Positions 23,938-36,220 are shown, numbered from the stretch's first letter. The stretch is DNA of 64,000 nt from Solea solea (GCF_958295425.1 NC_081146.1:5126242-5190241), one strand, 5' to 3'. Program-made: numbers and translations. The notes: generated by a model not told the origin, from the letters alone.

Positions 23938-25803
23938 TCTATGGTTTAAAAAAAAAAAAAAAAAGTGTATGAAAAGCCAATAAAACGAGGTAAAATCTTT
24001 TCAGGGTTTGTTTTCCTACTCCAAACTTCTGAAATACGTTTATCATCTTCCACTGAGAGATAAAACCTCTCCAAACAATACAGGCCAGAGATTTGTGCCA
24101 GGTTCTCTCCTCCCTAACCTCAGCATCCCATCCTCCTGTCACCATAAAACATTTGCCCAAAGACAAGAAGAGAGAGTTATCGATACACAAGTCAATCTAT
24201 CCACTTCAGCTCCCTCCAAACACAGGAAACCAACTGTGTCAGCCCCTTGCAGATGGTGCAAGGGGCCATAAAGTCAATACCATATCCATCAGCTAAATAG
24301 ACTGCCTCGCTCATGATTGTTTATGGTGGGGGGGAGACGGAGTGTGAATGTGTGTGCATTTGGTCTTTATAGTTTAGCCGAAGAAGTTGTGCAAACGTGT
24401 TCTCTCCCTCTCAGAGTGAGTCAATATGTTCTGTGAGGACAATAATGATTCCGAGAGGATCTGTTTTACAACTTCACAGTTCATCACTTGGGCTCAGAGC
24501 TTGCAAAGGTTAAATAGGTAAAGACATCTATGGTATACTAAACTTACTACAAAGGCCAATGCACTTCTATTAAGTCAAACACTTACTGCCCTGGGAAAGT
24601 AACTCCTCCGGGAGAAAATTTTGTGTGAGTGCAATGGGAGACTACAATCATTAGCCAAAAACCTGTTGTCTGCCTCTTCCAACTCCATCTCCTTCATACC
24701 CCCAATCAAATATGACACCTCAAACCCTCTATGTGTCGGAGTGTCTTTGTCTATCAGGCCAATGCTCAAGCAAGGGGACCCTGAGGAGGACAGCAATGTG
24801 ACACAGTGACTGGCAGAAGGAAAAGTTATACCTGTATCTATATCTACTGCCAAAAGAAAGCTCTCAAAACACAGAGACTTCCCACAGTTACAAAAATATG
24901 TGATGGTACTTTCAGTTAGACTGACAGATGGAAACAGACCAGGATCTTAACTTTCAAGTTATTTTCAGAGCCTTTGTTCTTGCATATCTCTTTAAGTAAT
25001 GTAGTAATGGCTCACTACAGAGTTAAGAGTAGAGAGAGTCCCCTGCAGTGAAATGCTTGGAGCATCTTAATATTCAGTGGAAGCTCAGGCTGGAATTATC
25101 AGAACCAGTCATGTAATAACAGCCAGTAGTTGTACCAGCAACCTCACTGTATGTATGCCATCGTAAATCACTATCAGACGGTATAAATCATTTTATGCTA
25201 CTATTACTACTACAACTACTAAAAACGTCTAATCATATTAATAATCACAACAATATTTTGAATATGAATATGTTGAATATAAATACAATATAAAAAATAA
25301 TGCACTTGGTTCTGCCACTCTTAATCATCCTTGGCAATGATCCCAGTAATGTGCATATGCACACAAACAAGACTGCTCCAAATCAGCACATATGCTTCCT
25401 TGATACACAAATAAATATCCCACCATGGATATCAAGTTACCCCCAACCATGACCTCCATTATGCTGTTAATGCTGCTAGATACGAGACAGATCTGCTTGC
25501 CTATGTCAGCTAATGGATAAACAACAACAGAGTGCATCTGGAGTCGAGGCTTGTCAAACAGTCAGCAGCATTCCTGCTGTCTTCTATGACTCATAGCTGG
25601 GAGTCAGTCATATGACCAGCCTCAGCATATAGGTTTCAGATACCACAGTAAACATAACTATAGCAGGCATAGCACTGCATAGTATAGCATAGCAAACACA
25701 CACATTAGTACATCTCATGTTATGCTTGCCCGGAGAGTTAAGGGATCATCACAACACTAGCCTGATTTTGATTTTGACATTACTGGACTTAGACATTGGA
25801 ACA
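23938..25803. other. Non-coding stretch, nothing recognised
   Basis: A poly-A run starts the block (23946-23964). No gene or element was recognised. The last bases contact the target duplication of the next element. Confidence 0.45.
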
Positions 25804-25811
25804 CACTAGAG

Positions 25812-26180
25812 CAGCGGTCTCAAACTCAAATGACCTATGGGCCAATGACTGTCTTGTCTGGTCAGTCGGGGGCCAGTCAAGTTAAAAAAAAGCCCAACTT
25901 TTTTTGGGAAAAGCAACAGTTGTGGTGGACATTATGAGCTCAAAATTACATATCAATATGCCATATTAATTCATTTTTTTATATGTACTCTATTGCCTCG
26001 TGCAAGCTTTTCCGTCTTTTACTTCTTGTTTTAATATGGAACAATAAAAAAAAAACATATTTATGATGCAAAATTAATCTATTAATTTAATAATAAAAAC
26101 ATATAAGAAATGACTTGTTACAACTTGATATTGTTTGGAGGGCCACATGTGGTCCCTGGGCCGCAACTTTGAGACCACTG
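25812..26180. mobile_element. Short hAT MITE with exact 8-bp TSD
   Basis: The ends CAGCGGTCTCAAACTC and (reversed) CAGTGGTCTCAAAGTT match at 13 of 16 positions. Exact 8-bp direct repeats CACTAGAG flank the element at 25804-25811 and 26181-26188. GGGCC words just inside each end (GGGCCAATGA / GGGCCGCAAC) are typical of this hAT group. At 369 bp with no coding frame it is non-autonomous. Confidence 0.9.
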
Positions 26181-26188
26181 CACTAGAG

Positions 26189-28267
26189 CATTAACAGAAA
26201 AGCTGACAAGTTGACGCGTCAACGTCAGTGGCACAAGTCGTGTGAGGAGTGGACAACTCTTATGTTTTTAATTCCTCTTTATGTGTGTGCGCTTGTGTAC
26301 ACAATGCAATCTCTCTGATTTAATTGAGAGTTGGGTCACCGCACCCCACTGGGGTGAGAGGTTCTGAGTGTGGCAGCGTGTGGTCAGAGGTCAACCTCAT
26401 GTCCCTTAATGTCCCTTAAAGGACGAGTTCAATCATTTTTGTGTTTGCCACACTTATAGTGCAATCTTTTCTTTTTCATTCTGCCTCCTGTGCCTCAAAA
26501 GGCCCAGAGTAAAACAAACGAAACTGCATTAATCAAACTGAGTTTGTGTGTGGGGTTCTGTAAGACAACACCAATGTTAGTTTGTTTGGAAATGAGTGGC
26601 AAAGCATTAGACACTCATCTGTGCACTCTATCACTCCACTCAAATATCTGATCCACACAAGATCCCTGTCAAAACAAGGTTCTGACATAAATACTAAACT
26701 GGGAAAAGGTTTTTGACATTCATTGTCTCCTAAATTATTTGTCTGTAATATGTGTTGCTGATATGTTTCCTGTTCATGCGAACTGCTTGATTCAGCAGGC
26801 TTGAACCTGCTAAATTTTACATATAAGTAATGACTAATGTGAAGTCCCAACCACACTGATTGGCTTCTCCCTACTATCATGACAGAAGTTGTTATAAACC
26901 CTAATAGATTTCTGAACAGCTCACTTGTCTGATGCTAGCTGTTAGCTAGACTACAACAGGATAATCACCACTTTGATGCTAGTGTTAAATGATCCGTCTC
27001 TAAAGGATGACAGGAGGCTCAGCGGATGTCTCAAGGACAGTCAGCTCAAGCTACAAGGTTGGCCAAACAAGCACCTGACAGAAATGATAATGATTACCTC
27101 AGGAGAGGTTATGCTGTGTGGCCTCAGATTTTCTCACAGGAAGCAAATTTGTAGCTACATTACAGTAATTTGAACCTCATTGGAGGACACAGCCCATTTA
27201 TTCCAAAGAGGGACCCACAAATTATAAGTTTGCATTTGTTTATATCTAATCCATGTAGGCTTGGCCCTACACTAAAGTGCCATGGAAGTACTACTATGGA
27301 GTAAATGAGGGGTTCTGCCACCCTCCACATAAACCAGTAAGTCATATGCTATTGGTCTGTCAATCCAGTTTTGTGGCACTGGGATTTGAAGAAAAGATAG
27401 CTGGTGGGTCATGTTTGTCAGCTGCAGTCAGTACTAATTGATGACCTACACTTCAGTGTTATTACAGACAATATTGCTGTGTGATGATTAAAAGAGTGCT
27501 GCTGTGGTCACTGAGGAGTTTATGCAGTTTGTTTACAGAACCATAATCATCTAGTATGCTGCTGTGCGCACCTACATTTTCATTCTGCTCTTTGAATCTC
27601 TTTATCTTTTTTCAGATTTTGCATTGTGCATTGTTTAGACCAGCTCCAAATTTCTGGACTAAACTGCTCATTCTGAGACTACGAAGATCATTCCTTTCCA
27701 ATTTAGCACAAGGTCACAAACGTTTTAAAAGAATTGCATATCAATGCAAATATGTAGATCTATTTCCTTCTTAAGCATTTTGCTATAAAATATGTATAAA
27801 GGAAAGACAAATTTCAGCTATAACCCGAGAGATTAAAGTAAGTAGGGCTTTGTTTAATTATAGGTTAGACAAGGTTAGACATAAAGACATACAAACACTA
27901 AGATGGTAGATGCTGTAGAATTTAAACTGATTATGCTTTATGTAGGGGTGTCACAATCAGTGGCGATTTCTGGTCTTTGAAACAGGGGAATCTTAAAGGC
28001 TCTGCTTTCATGTATGTTTCTGCAGCGCTGTCAATCAAAATCTGGTTCCGACTTTCAGACCGTTCCTCCAATCACCCAGCGTCTTCAATCTTTTTTCTCT
28101 CTTTTAGCACAGATGGGTCTGCCATTTTTGGACTTGTCTAGTTTAGTCTATGATCGTTGTTTTTACGTCATGGGGAACCGAAAAATATTTCCACACTGGT
28201 AATTTCAGAGAAGTGGGAGGGGGTTCAGTCGATAAGTTGCCCATATTGGCAGTTGCCATGGTTACTA
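26189..28267. other. Non-coding stretch; 3' part may be an older repeat
   Basis: No gene was recognised. The part from about 27955 (CAGTGGCGATTTCTGG) to the SINE resembles a dispersed fish repeat into which the SINE may have inserted. The other end of that repeat was not found. Confidence 0.4.
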
Positions 28268-28402
28268 TTAGAAAGACCGGTACCCTGTGTGCAAAAGATA
28301 TCATGGTTGCAATGGTCGCAAGTTCAACTCCACCCCTGGCTGATTGTACTCAATTCCATTGTAAGTCGCTTTGGATAAAAGCGTCTGCCAAATGTAATGT
28401 AA
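28268..28402 (+). mobile_element. tRNA-derived SINE, copy B (plus strand, with LINE-like tail)
   Basis: Shares GTACCCTGTGTGCAAA, the B-box region TCGCAAGTTCAACTCC and CACCCCTGGC with copy A at 21.5 kb. It then has a tail segment containing AAGTCGCTTTGGATAAAAGC and ends in an ATGTAATGTAA run. The tail is the widely shared 3' segment of fish SINEs thought to be recognised by a LINE2-like reverse transcriptase. The A-box region is eroded or missing, and a 9-base TTGCAATGG insertion precedes the B box. Confidence 0.8.
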
Positions 28403-30183
28403 AGATTCCCTGGCTTTTGCTCCTGTCATACACATTTAGCTTTACTACAGGGAAAGGGGAAGGAACTGCAGCTTAAAGCGGGGGGAGGGGGGGTCAGAAG
28501 ATTAGTAAAATGTCAAAGACTGGGACTGTTCTTTTTCGAAATAAATAAAAAAAATGTAAGTTCCTGGCACATTTTGAGCCACAGCAAGAACCCCTGGTCA
28601 TCTTTTCAGCTATCTTTACATTTTCACACTCAGTTTTTTGACAAGCACTATGCATCACCAACAACAGATAAAAGGAATGGAGAAGGCCAGATTATAACAA
28701 AACAAGCCTAGGCAGGCAGGCTTTTGCAAAACACAAAATAAGCTATGACCTCAAGGAAATGAAAAGGCTCCTCCAAACGCCTCTCTACGCTATAGACGTC
28801 AAGGTTTCGACAGGTGTTCTCAAACTACCCAACTCTGTAACCATCTAAAATTCATTTTCATAGGAAACTTTTCAGCTAAATCCAACAAAAGATAGTTTTA
28901 GAGAAGAGGCACATCTTACAGCTCAGCATTTGGCTGCCAACTCTCCACCTACATCTAGGCCAGATTATGCAATGTGGTCTGCTGACCACATTTGCCTGTA
29001 TGACTAATCAGTGTGACAGGGCAAGCCTTTAGCCAACACAACTCAATACTTGCATTTGCGAGCAAACAGAGACACACTCAAATGGACAAAGACTTTGATC
29101 ACTGGCTTAGATATAATCATATGACGCTAAGTGCAAAAACCCGAAAACATCTATTTTGGGCTGTGAGACACTTTATCATGTTGTGGAGTAGGGTTGGGCG
29201 ATGTCCACTTAATTGCCATCATGGTGTTTATACATTAGAACACCATAGACAAAAGAACTGTTACTCCCCACACACACACTTGTGTGGTGTGGTGGTACTG
29301 CTGGCTCAGCAGGATTGGTGGCAGGTGAATTGACTGGCATGACTGTAGCAAAATGTCTGATCATGCAGTTTACCTTAATGCAGTAGTGGCTGGACTTGGG
29401 ACCATCACACAAGATGGGATGATCAGGGATCTCGTTTCAGACTCATGCCAAGATAATTTCCAAATTCCATATTGTTTTTTTTCTTTCTTTTTCTGCCTTT
29501 TTGTCAATATCATGTAAAGCTTCATGCAGCTAACTGGAGCTGTTCAAAAATACCTGTTGGGGGGAGGGGACACAAACCAACAACAGATGTGAGACTTATC
29601 TCACCATAGCTTGAGGCTCCCTTTAGAATCCTTGGCTGGTAGGAGTGGACAGACCCCCCTCTGTGAATTCAATACATCATCTTGCACAATCAGCTCAAAA
29701 GTCACTTTCACCATGCTGGCTTCAGTGTCTACCAGCTACTGTCTACCATGCACATAAGCTTTTCCAAGGTCACCACATAACAAGTATACAGTGATACAGT
29801 GGATCTGAAATCACCAAAGGTCAAAAGTGCAGCAATCAGTCTTGTTTGGTTTCACCTCTCCTGTACAGACAGCACAGATCGTTGGCCTCGCTGGCTAATG
29901 CTGTCAATGGCTGAGCATGCAGTGCGACAGTAACCTTATCAGGCAACACAGTGATTACAGTTCAGGTAATGAGAGAGACATTTCTCATTTGTCATGCTCT
30001 GTGTGTGAAGCTGTGACCAAGCAAGACTGATGGAGCCATCTCATCACAGACACAATACCTGTAAAGTTGCAGGCCACAATTAATTGTACTACATATTAAC
30101 ACTTCAGAGCCAAATCCATGGTGATTGTTTTTGTTTTAATGGTTTTTGGTTTGATTTCAACTTTAGACAGGGTTATCTGTGTA
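28403..30183. other. Non-coding stretch with one repeat end
   Basis: A GTAGGGTTGGGCGATGTCC word at about 29188-29206 is a familiar fish repeat end, but little else of the repeat was recognised. No gene was seen. Confidence 0.4.
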
Positions 30184-30358
30184 TGGCGTTTGTATGTTCT
30201 CCCTTTGTCTGTATAGGTTTCCTCTTTGCTCTCTGGTTACCTCCCACAGTCCAAAGACATACAGAAGGAGGTTAAGTTACCTGCAGACTAATTATGTGAA
30301 CCTGGCAACCTGTCCACAACCTTCCAAGGATAAGTGGTATAGATAATGGATGAATAAA
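30184..30358 (+). mobile_element. Dispersed retroelement-like repeat, copy 1 (plus)
   Basis: Contains the word order TGGCGTTTGTATGTTCTCCC, CTCCCACAGTCCAAAGACAT, GGCAACCTGTCCA, then GGATAAGTGGTATAGATAATGGATG. This is the characteristic order of a very common fish repeat. The same elements occur in reverse complement at 32262-32528. It probably derives from a non-LTR retrotransposon tail, but the family is not asserted. Confidence 0.75.
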
Positions 30359-30545
30359 TAGCAATTGGAGATAACACATTACAATAATAGCAATGTTGGA
30401 GCCAATATAATTGAAATACATTTTTTTTTTATTTGCAAACAGCAAGGTCTGTTTTGAGTATTGGTCTGTTGTTGTCACCCACCACCATCTACCCAGTAAC
30501 TCAACTTATAGCGCTTCAACACAATGAATGCCAGCAGAGCCAGCA

Positions 30546-31666
30546 TGTTATGGCCTGGGGTGTGCTTGTGTTATGTTTGGTGTACTTGTCTTCCCCTTTT
30601 TTTTCTGTCTCTTGTGTTTACCTGCAGTGTTGGAGGGTGGCGGAGGAGGAGGAGCTAACCACTTCTGACAAGGGCAGTGAGGCACACCTGGTTTCAATTC
30701 TCACCTGATTTACCTCCCCATAAAACCGGCTTTGACTTCACTCCTGTGCCAGATAATTCCGTCAAATCGGTAGAGCCAGTAGAAATTCTCCAGTTAAACT
30801 GCTCATGTGAATTTTTTGTGAACGAGTCGAGCATTAAAGGCGACATAGAATGCTTGTATCACACATATATGTTAGTTATGGAGGTCTACTTACATATATT
30901 AACTTGTTTTCATGGTTATAAACCTCCTAATCGCTGCAAACGAGCCGATCAAAATATCTCCTCACTGACGCTCTCGTCAGCCGCGCTGTTTCAGACCAAA
31001 ACCACACCCCCAGAACGTGGACTGTGTTGTGATTGGCCAGCCAACGAGAGCTTTCCTACTGTCCTGTGATTGGCCAGGTACCTGGAAGTGACGTAATAGA
31101 TAGGCCAGCTCTCAGATACACAGCTCCCCCTCTGGCACGGTGGATGCTCTGCATCTCAGCAGCTTCAAAGAGAGTAGTTCTTCTTCTTCTGCGGTTGAAT
31201 GTACGCAACCGGATGTGCCCGCACCGGGAGGCGCTACGGTGGTGAGAGGAGTGGTGAGGATTTCTGATGACGACATCAAACTACGGAAGTGCCGATCCGC
31301 TTTGCAGAGCCCAGGAAAACAATACAACACTATTTTCTCAGCAGTGGCTGAACTGTTGTTCTGAAACTTTAGGGTTTCATAAACGAGGTAATGACGCAGA
31401 TACACACACACAAACGCAGCGTTAATTGGAGCTTCCGGTCTATGCGGCCTTTAATTCTAACGTTTCCCTTTTTCTATGTTTGTTCTCGAGCGCTGCGCCT
31501 CGCTGCCCTTCGTTTTTCTGTAGACCTGCCTCCTGCCACCAGCCGCCTGCAGCAGCGGACACTTTTTGTTCAATTAAGTACTTGAAAAACCCTTTTTGTT
31601 AAATAAACTGTTGATCATCTACAGCCTCTTGCGTTTGGGTCCGCCTCTGTTCTCCAGGCCGTAACA
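30546..31666 (+). mobile_element. Solo LTR with 5-bp TSD, carrying a nested insertion
   Basis: It begins TGTTATGGCCTGG and ends CCAGGCCGTAACA, so the ends are inverted repeats differing at one position and have the TG...CA form of LTRs. CAGCA lies directly outside both ends (30541-30545 and 31667-31671). AATAAA at about 31600 sits some 65 bp before the 3' end, as expected of an LTR polyadenylation signal. No primer-binding site, gag or pol was found on either side, so this is a solo LTR left by recombination. The closing TTTGGGTCC-type sequence suggests a Ty3/Gypsy-like source. About 613 bp of its length is a later insertion. Confidence 0.8.
30838..31450. mobile_element. TTAA-flanked DNA element nested in the LTR
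   Basis: The ends AGGCGACATAGA and (reversed) AGGCCGCATAGA match at 10 of 12 positions, and TTAA lies directly outside each (30834-30837 and 31451-31454). TTAA target use is the hallmark of piggyBac-type elements, although the ends lack the usual CCC start, so the superfamily is provisional. The interior is GC-rich with two TGATTGGCCAG copies about 40 bp apart and no transposase. Removing it leaves one uninterrupted LTR. Confidence 0.6.
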
Positions 31667-31876
31667 CAGCAAAGCAGCTAGCTGCTATGAATCAGAATGT
31701 TACCTAACCTAAAAAGCCTCACTACCTCTCTCAAACCCTCTCGACTCGACCAGAGAACACAAACAATGGTCTGCAGGGGTGATGCGTTAAAATATAGACA
31801 GCTGAAAGTGAAGAGGAAGTCAGTGCTGCTACTTTTCTCCTGGACAGGGAAACAAAACAGGGAATATCAGCCTAGA

Positions 31877-31954
31877 TTCTCTCTCTCTCTCTCTCTCTCT
31901 CTCTCCCCCTCTCTCTCTCTCCCCCCCCCCTCTCTCTCTCTCCTTCTCCCTCTC
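31877..31954. repeat. (CT)n / poly-C low-complexity tract
   Basis: CT dinucleotides interrupted by runs of C, including ten C at 31921-31930. Confidence 0.95.
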
Positions 31955-32261
31955 ATACGTTGTCAATTGATATTCAACATTCATCATTTTTTAATGGTCC
32001 TTTATTGTTGTTGTCTCCTCTCCTCATGTAACAATTATCATAAAAATGTAAACATCTGGACACTTATGTTTGTGGATGTGCATGATGTGCATCTCTGTAT
32101 TTTGGAAAATTTGGCAAATACAATAACAATGTTTTAAATGGGATTGCAGCAACCATTTGAAATGCTTAAGTTTTCTTTTGTGCATAATTTTGCATATATC
32201 ACCTTTAATGTTATCACCATAAAAATGTAATATTTTCATTTCTCATTTGTTCAGTATATAA

Positions 32262-32528
32262 TCAGTCATCAGTCATCACCTACCGCTTTATCCTCCACCA
32301 GAGGGTCGCGGGGGGTGCTGTGCCAATCTCAGCTACATCGGGCGATAGGCGGGGTACACCCTGGACAGTTCGCCAGTCCATCGCAGGGCCACACACAGAT
32401 AGAGACAAACAACCATTCACTCTCACACTCACTCCTATGGTCAATTTGGAGTGTCCAATTTACCTATCCCCACATTGCATGTTTTTGGACTGTGGGAGGA
32501 AGCCGGAGTACCCGGAGAGAACCCACGC
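32262..32528 (-). mobile_element. Dispersed retroelement-like repeat, copy 2 (minus)
   Basis: Reverse-complement arrangement of the repeat at 30184-30358, and more complete: GCTTTATCCTCCACC, GGGTCGCGGGG, GGGGTACACCCTGGACAG, CGCCAGTCCATCGCAGGG, then GTTTTTGGACTGTGGGAGGA and GAACCCACGC. The order is diagnostic of the common fish repeat. The apparent peptides here are by-products of the repeat. Confidence 0.85.
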
Positions 32529-32799
32529 AATTCAACTAATTAAATAAATTAGCCGTTCCTCAGAAGCTCTCTCAGAAGCATTCACACAGTCATTCTCCCA
32601 TCTCTCAAACATACACATTCATGCCCTGGAGGATAACATGCATCTTTTTGAGGAGTTTGAGTGTATGAGACAAGTGAAGGTGCATAACACGACTGTAAAA
32701 GTAACAACTGTTATCACATTATGCACATACAGACAGATGCACAAGCTGAGAAAATGTGGCATGAGACACAGAGATTTGAAGTTGAAGTTAGGACTTGTA

Positions 32800-33367
32800 G
32801 GTTGTTTTCACACCTGATAGTCCTCTAGACTAGGTACAATTGGGGACTCAGTTCACTTGGGGGTTGCAACATTCAGCCGGTCCGAGTTTGCTTTCACTGC
32901 TGCACTTTAGTGAAAAGAACCGAACCTTTTGAATAACATGTTCCCCTTTCTCACTTGAGGTGGCGCTGCATCAAGAATTACTGAAGGAGGAACAAGGAAC
33001 AAGAAAACTCGCTCATCTATTGGTTAATGCAGGCCAACAAAAACATGGCGCTGCATCTGTCTTGTTTTTTTTATTTTGTTTTTTGCAAACATACTACACA
33101 TATACACTCTGTCATTGTTTCCTGGGCATCGTTCTACATCCACGTATGTTTTGGTTGTGTTTACCCACAACGCCCTGCATTATACTCACAATGCCCTGTG
33201 TTGTAGTCCGCTTCCTGCATTTGGTTCACTTAAAGCGAACCAAGACCTACGTTTTAAGGCGGTTTGCTTCTGTGATGCGCATCAGAGTTTGGTTGCGCAT
33301 TCACACCTCCCCAAACAAACAGGACTTTCCAAGAAAACAAACTAGGAGGGCTGGTGTGAATGCACCC
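32800..33367. mobile_element. MITE with GGTTG...CACCC ends
   Basis: The left end GGTTGTTTTCACACC and the reverse of the right end GGGTGCATTCACACC match at 12 of 15 positions. Inner words also mirror each other (GAACCGAACC on the left, GCGAACCAAG on the right). The length is 568 bp. No transposase and no clear target duplication were seen, so the superfamily is open. Confidence 0.6.
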
Positions 33368-36123
33368 TCATAGATCCAGGACATAGACCTAAGGCACTGT
33401 AACATGGTTGGAATGACAAAAGAAACTCAAAGTGCTACAGTCTACAAGTATAATGTGGAAACAGGAAATTGTCTTGGGGATAGCCTTGTATACATATAAA
33501 TAGAATCTGGCTGATTTTGCAAGCAAAGAAAACTTTCCAAAAATTGATGCGCAAGTTTGAGTGACATAACTTTTTTACAGCATACCAATATAAAGTGCAT
33601 GCATGTAAAATTCCCCTAGAGACAAGGAACTATAGCTGTATTATACTACAAACTATAGCTGTAGTATATTACAAACAGTAGTCTATTGTATACAACTGCT
33701 GAGTGGTACTGGATTGTACCAGAGTGATGACATACATCATACCACCATTTTTTTATTCCAGCTTTTATCTTCAAAAAATAGATGCCTTTTATTTAGGCGT
33801 AAAATTCATGACATTTCCTCACTATTATTGTCAAACATTATTAAACATAAACATTATTATTGTGCTAATAGAAAATTGTACAAGCGAAGCAGCTTGATAA
33901 AGCACATTGGGAGGAAAAAAATTTAAATGTTAACCTTCACAGGATAGATATAGAACAACTATTTTTTCGCGATTTCATGGGCACCAGCAAAGAAAAATAT
34001 TAGCCTGGAGCTAAAAGCTCAGTGTTGTGGATGTTATTATGCTAGTTGTGAACAAAAGTTACCTGTAAAGTTAAAGACAAGCAGTATTCACAGTCAGTCA
34101 CCGGGTGTTTCTTCTGTTAATGGGTGGTTGATCCACAAGGCCAATGTTATCAACTGTGAGAGAAGGCAGCCAATTACAACACTGTGGAATGGGACAGTCA
34201 CTCAGCTAAATGGCCTTCTCTTTGTCCACAGTAAGAGCCTCAGTCAGAGTGATGGAACTAAAGGTGAAACATAAAGAAGAACAGTGTTTTTCTTGTGACT
34301 GAAGGAATGTGGGTGTCAGGGTCCAACGACAACAAAGGCCAGAGGGGACAACCTGTGCTTTGCCACATACTTAATGCAGCGCGACTGTCAGTGATGACAG
34401 GAATTGAAAGGCTCAAGGAAGTGAGCTGGATCGACGTCTCCAGCTGACCCTTAATTCAGCTGGGTGCTCTCACATCCCTCATAATCCTGCCAAGAGCTGG
34501 CATTGTAAGAGTCCTTTGAATGAGTCCCCATCAATCCCCAGATTAGCTTAAAACAGATGTGACGAGAAACCACAATGAGGGTTGAGACTATTCAAATAAT
34601 TCATTTACCAGAGCATACACACGCTCTGCTCTGCATGCACTTCAATATAGATATTACTATGGATGGTTGTATCAAAATATGCATTCATTCATACATATAA
34701 TCTTAGTTTCATGAATCATAGTTTAAACCTGTAAAGTCAGAGCATTTAGTGATCTGCACATATTCACACCTTTACACTTTCCTATTTTACTAATCCCCAT
34801 TCTAGGGTTTATAGAGATTTACCCCTTACACATTTGATCTTCGTGAGTAAATACATTGATCTCCTTGTAGCTCCAAAGAAACTGCCATGTCAAAGGTGGG
34901 ATGTCAGAACATTAGCATAAAAAAAAACGACGAGATGTCAGTTGATGTAATGCCAACTGAACATTTGAGCATACAGCTCAAAGAGTGTTATCACATCCTA
35001 CCACAGCATCCTGTTTCTTCATTGGAGGGAACGTGTGAAACCACAAGCCAACGAGCAAAACGCGGCTGCTGTTCGTCTGCGGAGCACAAAAGCCTGCTCT
35101 CTAGTAGCAGGCAGTGACTGGCTAATTGGTGCTCGGCGGGGGGACACACAAAAGCTGCAGTGATGTCATGGGGGACACTGTGGGGGATGCCTCCCCGAAT
35201 GGTACACAGCATGTATGGCCACCCCTCTTTACCCTTCCAGACCTATTCATCACAACAACTCATGCGAAAGCGTCTGTGGATTTCAACTACGACAAAGAAC
35301 GACAGTGTTATTGCCATTTTAAAGAGGCTCTCTGGTCAAGACTGCCTAAGTGTAGCTCTCCTTCTACACAAAAGGTTCCCAGAATTCCTTGGTATGATAA
35401 GTGGGTTGTCACTCACAACATTAAGCGTCTGCGGCCTCCCTCCAATTCTTGTTTTTGGGGTGTATGCCTTGTTCGCCCCACCCTCAGACCAGACTGTAAA
35501 ATAATGGACGTCTTTGTTTCTTCTCCACTTCTCATCAAGGGGGTTGGGTGCTGGAGCATGAGCAGGAGGAGATGAGGTTTCTTCTGTGTCTCAGCATTGC
35601 ACAAAAACAAGTGCAGCCTCTCGTCATGTACATCTGTGCCAGCTAGAGATGTGTTTGGATTGACACAAAGAAAGCAATGCTGCCTTTTGTGAAAGAGAGA
35701 CAGGCTGGGTATCACTGCCTGCTGAAGCCTCAACTCACAAATGTTTCATCCTCTCGTGTCTCTTTCATCACTGTCTCTCGATACTCTCCATTTATCTCTC
35801 TCCCAGAGAGAGGACTACTCATTTTCTAACGATTTGCCCCTTCTGTCTTACTCTGTCACTGAGACTATCACTTTTATCCGGAAACATCAAACGTTGTTAC
35901 ACATTTAGACAAACATCTCGCAGAGAACAAACATACATTGGTTGTAAGTTATGTTCATCAGCCAGAGTATCAAAACCAGTTACTGGCATATTGGTGTAGA
36001 AATTCAATCAAGTCAGGAAACTGGAGGAATAGAGTTGCTGAGGATAGAAACTATAGTGTATTTTTTGTAGATATAGATGTGTATGAAATGTGCATGTTGA
36101 TTGTCCAATGGTTAGTTTTGGAT
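33368..36123. other. Non-coding stretch, nothing firmly recognised
   Basis: An imperfect tandem pair of about 25 bp (ACTATAGCTGTA...) lies at 33630-33676. A 149-codon plus-strand frame at 35126-35575 shows no domain. No gene was recognised. Confidence 0.45.
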
Positions 36124-36220
36124 TAGGGCTGTGCAATTAATCAAAACGTGTGTTCCCATTATGATTATGATTACATTTACAAAAACAAAATTATAGAAAC
36201 AAATCGATGACAAAATAATT
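36124..36220 (+). mobile_element. TAGGGCTG-ended repeat fragment
   Basis: TTAGGGCTGTGCAATTAATC followed by ATGATTATGATTAC words is a familiar fish repeat terminus, probably hAT-like. The opposite end was not found. Confidence 0.5.

Noticed and set aside
32155..32210. CATATATCACCTTTAA as the right end of the element starting at 30838
   Set aside because: It would place the LTR's 3' end inside the element. The GGCCT-TTAA junction at 31451 gives matching inverted ends and leaves an intact LTR, so it was preferred.
35126..35575. 149-codon open frame on the plus strand
   Set aside because: No family recognised and no supporting splice or promoter signals. Overlapping frames on both strands are equally long.
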